Positions 62,009 through 64,000 of a stretch of 64,000 nucleotides of DNA are shown piece after piece. The DNA is taken from assembly GCA_009731375.1 (NCBI GenBank), contig BJOX01000010.1:387844-451843 (forward strand), given 5' to 3'. The notes below the pieces were generated by a model. That model ran no database searches. It worked only from the letters and a program-made list of their open reading frames with translations, and was not told the origin of the DNA. This DNA comes from Paulinella micropora. Lineage: Eukaryota > Cercozoa > Imbricatea > Euglyphida. How positions within the stretch are numbered: the stretch's first letter is position 1; the number at the start of each line of letters is the position of its first letter. The position numbers and the translations under genes were made by a program.

Positions 62009-62827
62009 ATGGAAAAGATTAATAGCATTAAGGTGAAGCCAGTAAAACAAGAGGGTGATGGAAATAAAAAAGCAAAAGGTTATAAATTATTCAATGAGCC
62101 GTATGCTAACATATTTCTACTCGCCCGTAAGAAGAGCGGTAAGACGACAGCACTATTTGAAATACTGAAACGGACGACAGACAGAAAAACCCGTATTGTT
62201 ATTATTGCTTCAACAATCCACAAGGACTACATTTATAAAGCAATGGTTAAGCACTTTAAGAACAGGGGAAACCCAATGGCAATATATACCTTTCTTAAAT
62301 CGGATGGTGTAAATATCATTGATTACGAATTAGACAAATTGAACAAACCAGACGAAGAGCAAGAAGGAGAGGTAAAACAGGACAAAGAAGAAATAGAGAA
62401 ACCACAATTTCTTTATTTTGGAAAAGAAAAGAAACAGAGTGCCGCAGAGGCATCAAAAGAACGACCCAGCAAGTATATTTCTCCAGAGGTTGTTTTTGTT
62501 TTGGATGATTTAGGGAGCGGTTTAAGAGATAAGTCCGTAAGCGATTTGTTAAAAAAGAATAGGCACTATAAATCAAAGGTGATTATGTCTAGTCAGTATC
62601 TGAACGACCTACGACCAGAAGCCATTAAGCAATTAGATTATTTGTTAATCTTTCCAAGCCAGTCTCAGGATAAAATGGAACTCGTGTATAAACACTTAGA
62701 CTTATCTTTTGATTTTGATTACTTTCTTCAAAAGTATCACGAAGCAACAAAGGAGAGATTTAATTTTCTTTATGTTTCAAGTGTTGATGATGAGTTAAGA
62801 AAAATTTTTGCTTATCGCTTGCGATAA
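62009..62827 (+). CDS. FtsK/HerA-superfamily DNA packaging ATPase (A32-like)
   Basis: 272 residues (MEKINSIKVKPVKQEGDGNK). The Walker A loop is ARKKSGKTT at about residues 39-47, with Ala replacing the usual first Gly. Walker B is VVFVLDDLG near residue 170. It is followed by a SSQYLNDLRPEAIKQLD segment typical of A32-like packaging ATPases of Polintons, virophages and large DNA viruses. A Glu/Lys-rich insert (about residues 112-155) lies between the two. The enzyme would drive genome packaging into the capsid. Length is usual for the family, no break is seen, and it is plus strand like its neighbours. Confidence 0.88.
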   Translation: MEKINSIKVKPVKQEGDGNKKAKGYKLFNEPYANIFLLARKKSGKTTALFEILKRTTDRKTRIVIIASTIHKDYIYKAMVKHFKNRGNPMAIYTFLKSDGVNIIDYELDKLNKPDEEQEGEVKQDKEEIEKPQFLYFGKEKKQSAAEASKERPSKYISPEVVFVLDDLGSGLRDKSVSDLLKKNRHYKSKVIMSSQYLNDLRPEAIKQLDYLLIFPSQSQDKMELVYKHLDLSFDFDYFLQKYHEATKERFNFLYVSSVDDELRKIFAYRLR

Positions 62828-62849
62828 TCAGTTGTCCCGCTTGCGGGAC
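62812..62849. terminator. Two tandem hairpins with CGC-TT-GCG loops
   Basis: TTATCGC-TT-GCGATAA (62812-62827, containing the ATPase stop codon) and GTCCCGC-TT-GCGGGAC (62834-62849). Confidence 0.7.
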
Positions 62850-62917
62850 TAACTTTTCTTATCGTCTTAAGTAAAAAATTTTAATTTCGTAAATAATTAT
62901 TTTTTTTACTTATTATA

Positions 62918-63309
62918 ATGGTAGTGAAAACAACTCGTGTTGAAGTCAATCCAACAATCGGCAAACGAACAATTAACTCAAGCACAATGGCTGGAGGTAA
63001 AAAGAAGTCTGGTCGCAAGNNNNNNNNNNCAACATGGCTGGAGGTAAAAAAGTATCTCGGACAAGTCCGATATTGTCTGGTCGCAAGAAGAAGCAAGGAG
63101 GCAAGGGACAGGCTGGCGGTAAAATTAACTGGGCAAAGGTTGGTAAGACAGCAATGGCGGTGAATAAATTTCTTCGTGATAACAAGATTATTTCAAAGAC
63201 TGCGAATGCTCTTGGTGATGTCGGGGTTGCATATGCGTCTCGTATAGGCTCTACCGCCGCGAAACTTGGTTATGGTAGGCAGAGCGGACGTGGCGCCTTA
63301 AAATTCTAG
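62918..63309 (+). CDS. Small basic virion-core/pX-like protein, split by 10-N gap
   Basis: After the gap the frame from 63034 gives 91 residues. There is a very basic N-terminus (SRTSPILSGRKKKQGGKGQA), then an amphipathic region (KFLRDNKIISKTANALGD) and a C-terminus with LGYGRQSGRGALKF. This layout recalls small DNA-binding or membrane-active core proteins in adenovirus-like and Polinton-like viruses. That is inference from composition. Before the gap, 62918-63019 encodes MVVKTTRVEVNPTIGKRTIN and on, leading into a second copy of the MAGGKK start at 62987. The true start could be 62918 or 62987. Confidence 0.6.
63020..63029. other. Assembly gap (10 N) between overlapping copies
   Basis: ATGGCTGGAGGTAAAAA and TCTGGTCGCAAG occur on both sides, so the gap hides an overlap or a short tandem repeat. 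Confidence 1.
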
Positions 63310-63381
63310 ATATTTGAAAATCTACACTCCAATCTCAAACTTGTTTGAGATACCCCGCTCACGTGTGTTTTTCAAACATCG
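63309..63381. terminator. Nested hairpin, second copy of the TTTGAAAA / TTTTCAAA element
   Basis: Outer arms match those at 55868-55920 (GATATTTGAAAATC ... GTGTG ... TTCAAACATCG). An inner perfect stem ATCTCAAAC-TT-GTTTGAGAT lies at 63332-63351. It starts at the stop codon of the pX-like gene. Confidence 0.7.
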
Positions 63382-63435
63382 AAAACCGATTAATTTTTTT
63401 AATAAAGAAAAATAGATGTTTTAGAATAAGCGGGA

Positions 63436-64000
63436 ATGCGAAGCAATAAGCGCAATTCTAAAATATCAAAGGTAAGACCCCCGCGGGTTTATAGAAATAA
63501 AAGCGGGAAGCCGTATATTATCCAGAAGGGTAAAAAATATTATCTTAATTTTGGTAAGAAAACAAATGATATGAGCACACTTCAAATCGTTAAACTTTTT
63601 ATGAAATACTTGAGCAATAAGCCACGCGAACGTGGCAGTACCACAAAAGCAAAGAAAAAAGAAAAGAAGGAAGACTTAAGAAAAGCCCAGAGCCTGTCAG
63701 AGATTGAGCAAAATACTAGAACCGCCATTAATGACCACTTAGACAAACTCAGAAAGGAAAAGTATGAGGGTATTGAGGATATAGAGAAAAAAGAAAAGAA
63801 AGCAAGGGAGGATTTAGAAGAGGAGAAGAAGAGGCAAGAGCGCCGCGTAGACGCAGATACTAAGGAAAGGCAGGATGAGTTAGCAAGGATACACCGCAAT
63901 GAACTATCCGATATCAAGGAACGACAAGAACAAAAAGACAGAGAACTAAGAAGGGAGCAAAAGCTCATAGATGATGTAAAATATGAAGAAGACAGAAAAA
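63436..64000 (+). CDS. Lys/Glu-rich coiled-coil viral protein, open at window end
   Basis: 188 codons from ATG 63436 without a stop to the edge. It begins MRSNKRNSKISKVRPPRVYR, followed by SGKPYIIQKGKKYYLNFGKK, a short beta-hairpin-like motif often seen in small proteins of large DNA viruses. A long charged helix comes next (EKKAREDLEEEKKRQERRVD, KERQEQKDRELRREQKLIDD) and is probably a coiled coil. It lies 126 bases after the pX-like gene on the same strand. Function unknown, and the C-terminus is missing. Confidence 0.65.
   Translation, partial: MRSNKRNSKISKVRPPRVYRNKSGKPYIIQKGKKYYLNFGKKTNDMSTLQIVKLFMKYLSNKPRERGSTTKAKKKEKKEDLRKAQSLSEIEQNTRTAINDHLDKLRKEKYEGIEDIEKKEKKAREDLEEEKKRQERRVDADTKERQDELARIHRNELSDIKERQEQKDRELRREQKLIDDVKYEEDRK

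Overview
The window is eukaryotic nuclear DNA, most likely from a protist or microalga. The evidence is a very large gene split by GT-AG introns, tRNA-derived SINEs, and an extreme load of long microsatellites: (ATT)n, (TATC)n, (TA)n, (CT)n and (GAA)n. The species cannot be named from sequence alone. Ten N gaps show it is a draft scaffold.

Region 1, about 1-48.8 kb, plus strand: one phase-consistent chain of exons encodes a giant, heavily sequon-bearing, probably secreted or extracellular polypeptide. It ends in a C-terminal block of about nine membrane segments and a hydrophilic tail. From 18,251 onward the exons are well supported and add up to more than 4,000 codons. Eight smaller candidate exons between 3.2 and 15.8 kb fit the same phase chain, so the true start probably lies left of the window. 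Introns are filled with microsatellites and short retroposons. At least four families carry (ATT)n tails (A, B, C and a 493-bp unit amplified four times in tandem). At least three carry (TATC)n tails (D, E, F). I recognise no known family for the giant protein.

Region 2, about 48.8-51.8 kb: a decayed LTR-retrotransposon-like segment. It has broken Gag-type reading frames with a CCHC zinc knuckle and no visible reverse transcriptase or integrase. It lies directly after, and perhaps inside, the last exon of the host gene.

Region 3, about 52.8-64 kb and continuing off the right edge: a compact, AT-rich, intron-free gene cluster of Polinton-like virus or virophage type. It contains an rve-type integrase (frameshifted), an 85-residue protein resembling a family common in large DNA viruses, a phage-like fibre of more than 1,250 residues ending in a peptidase-S74 chaperone domain (frameshifted), two small membrane or secreted proteins, an FtsK/A32-like packaging ATPase, a small basic virion-core-like protein, and a Lys/Glu-rich coiled-coil protein open at the window end. 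Intergenic spaces are packed with perfect hairpins. Capsid, protease and polymerase genes are not in the window. The join between regions 2 and 3 passes through an N gap bordered by poly-G, so integration in the host is likely but not proven by this sequence.
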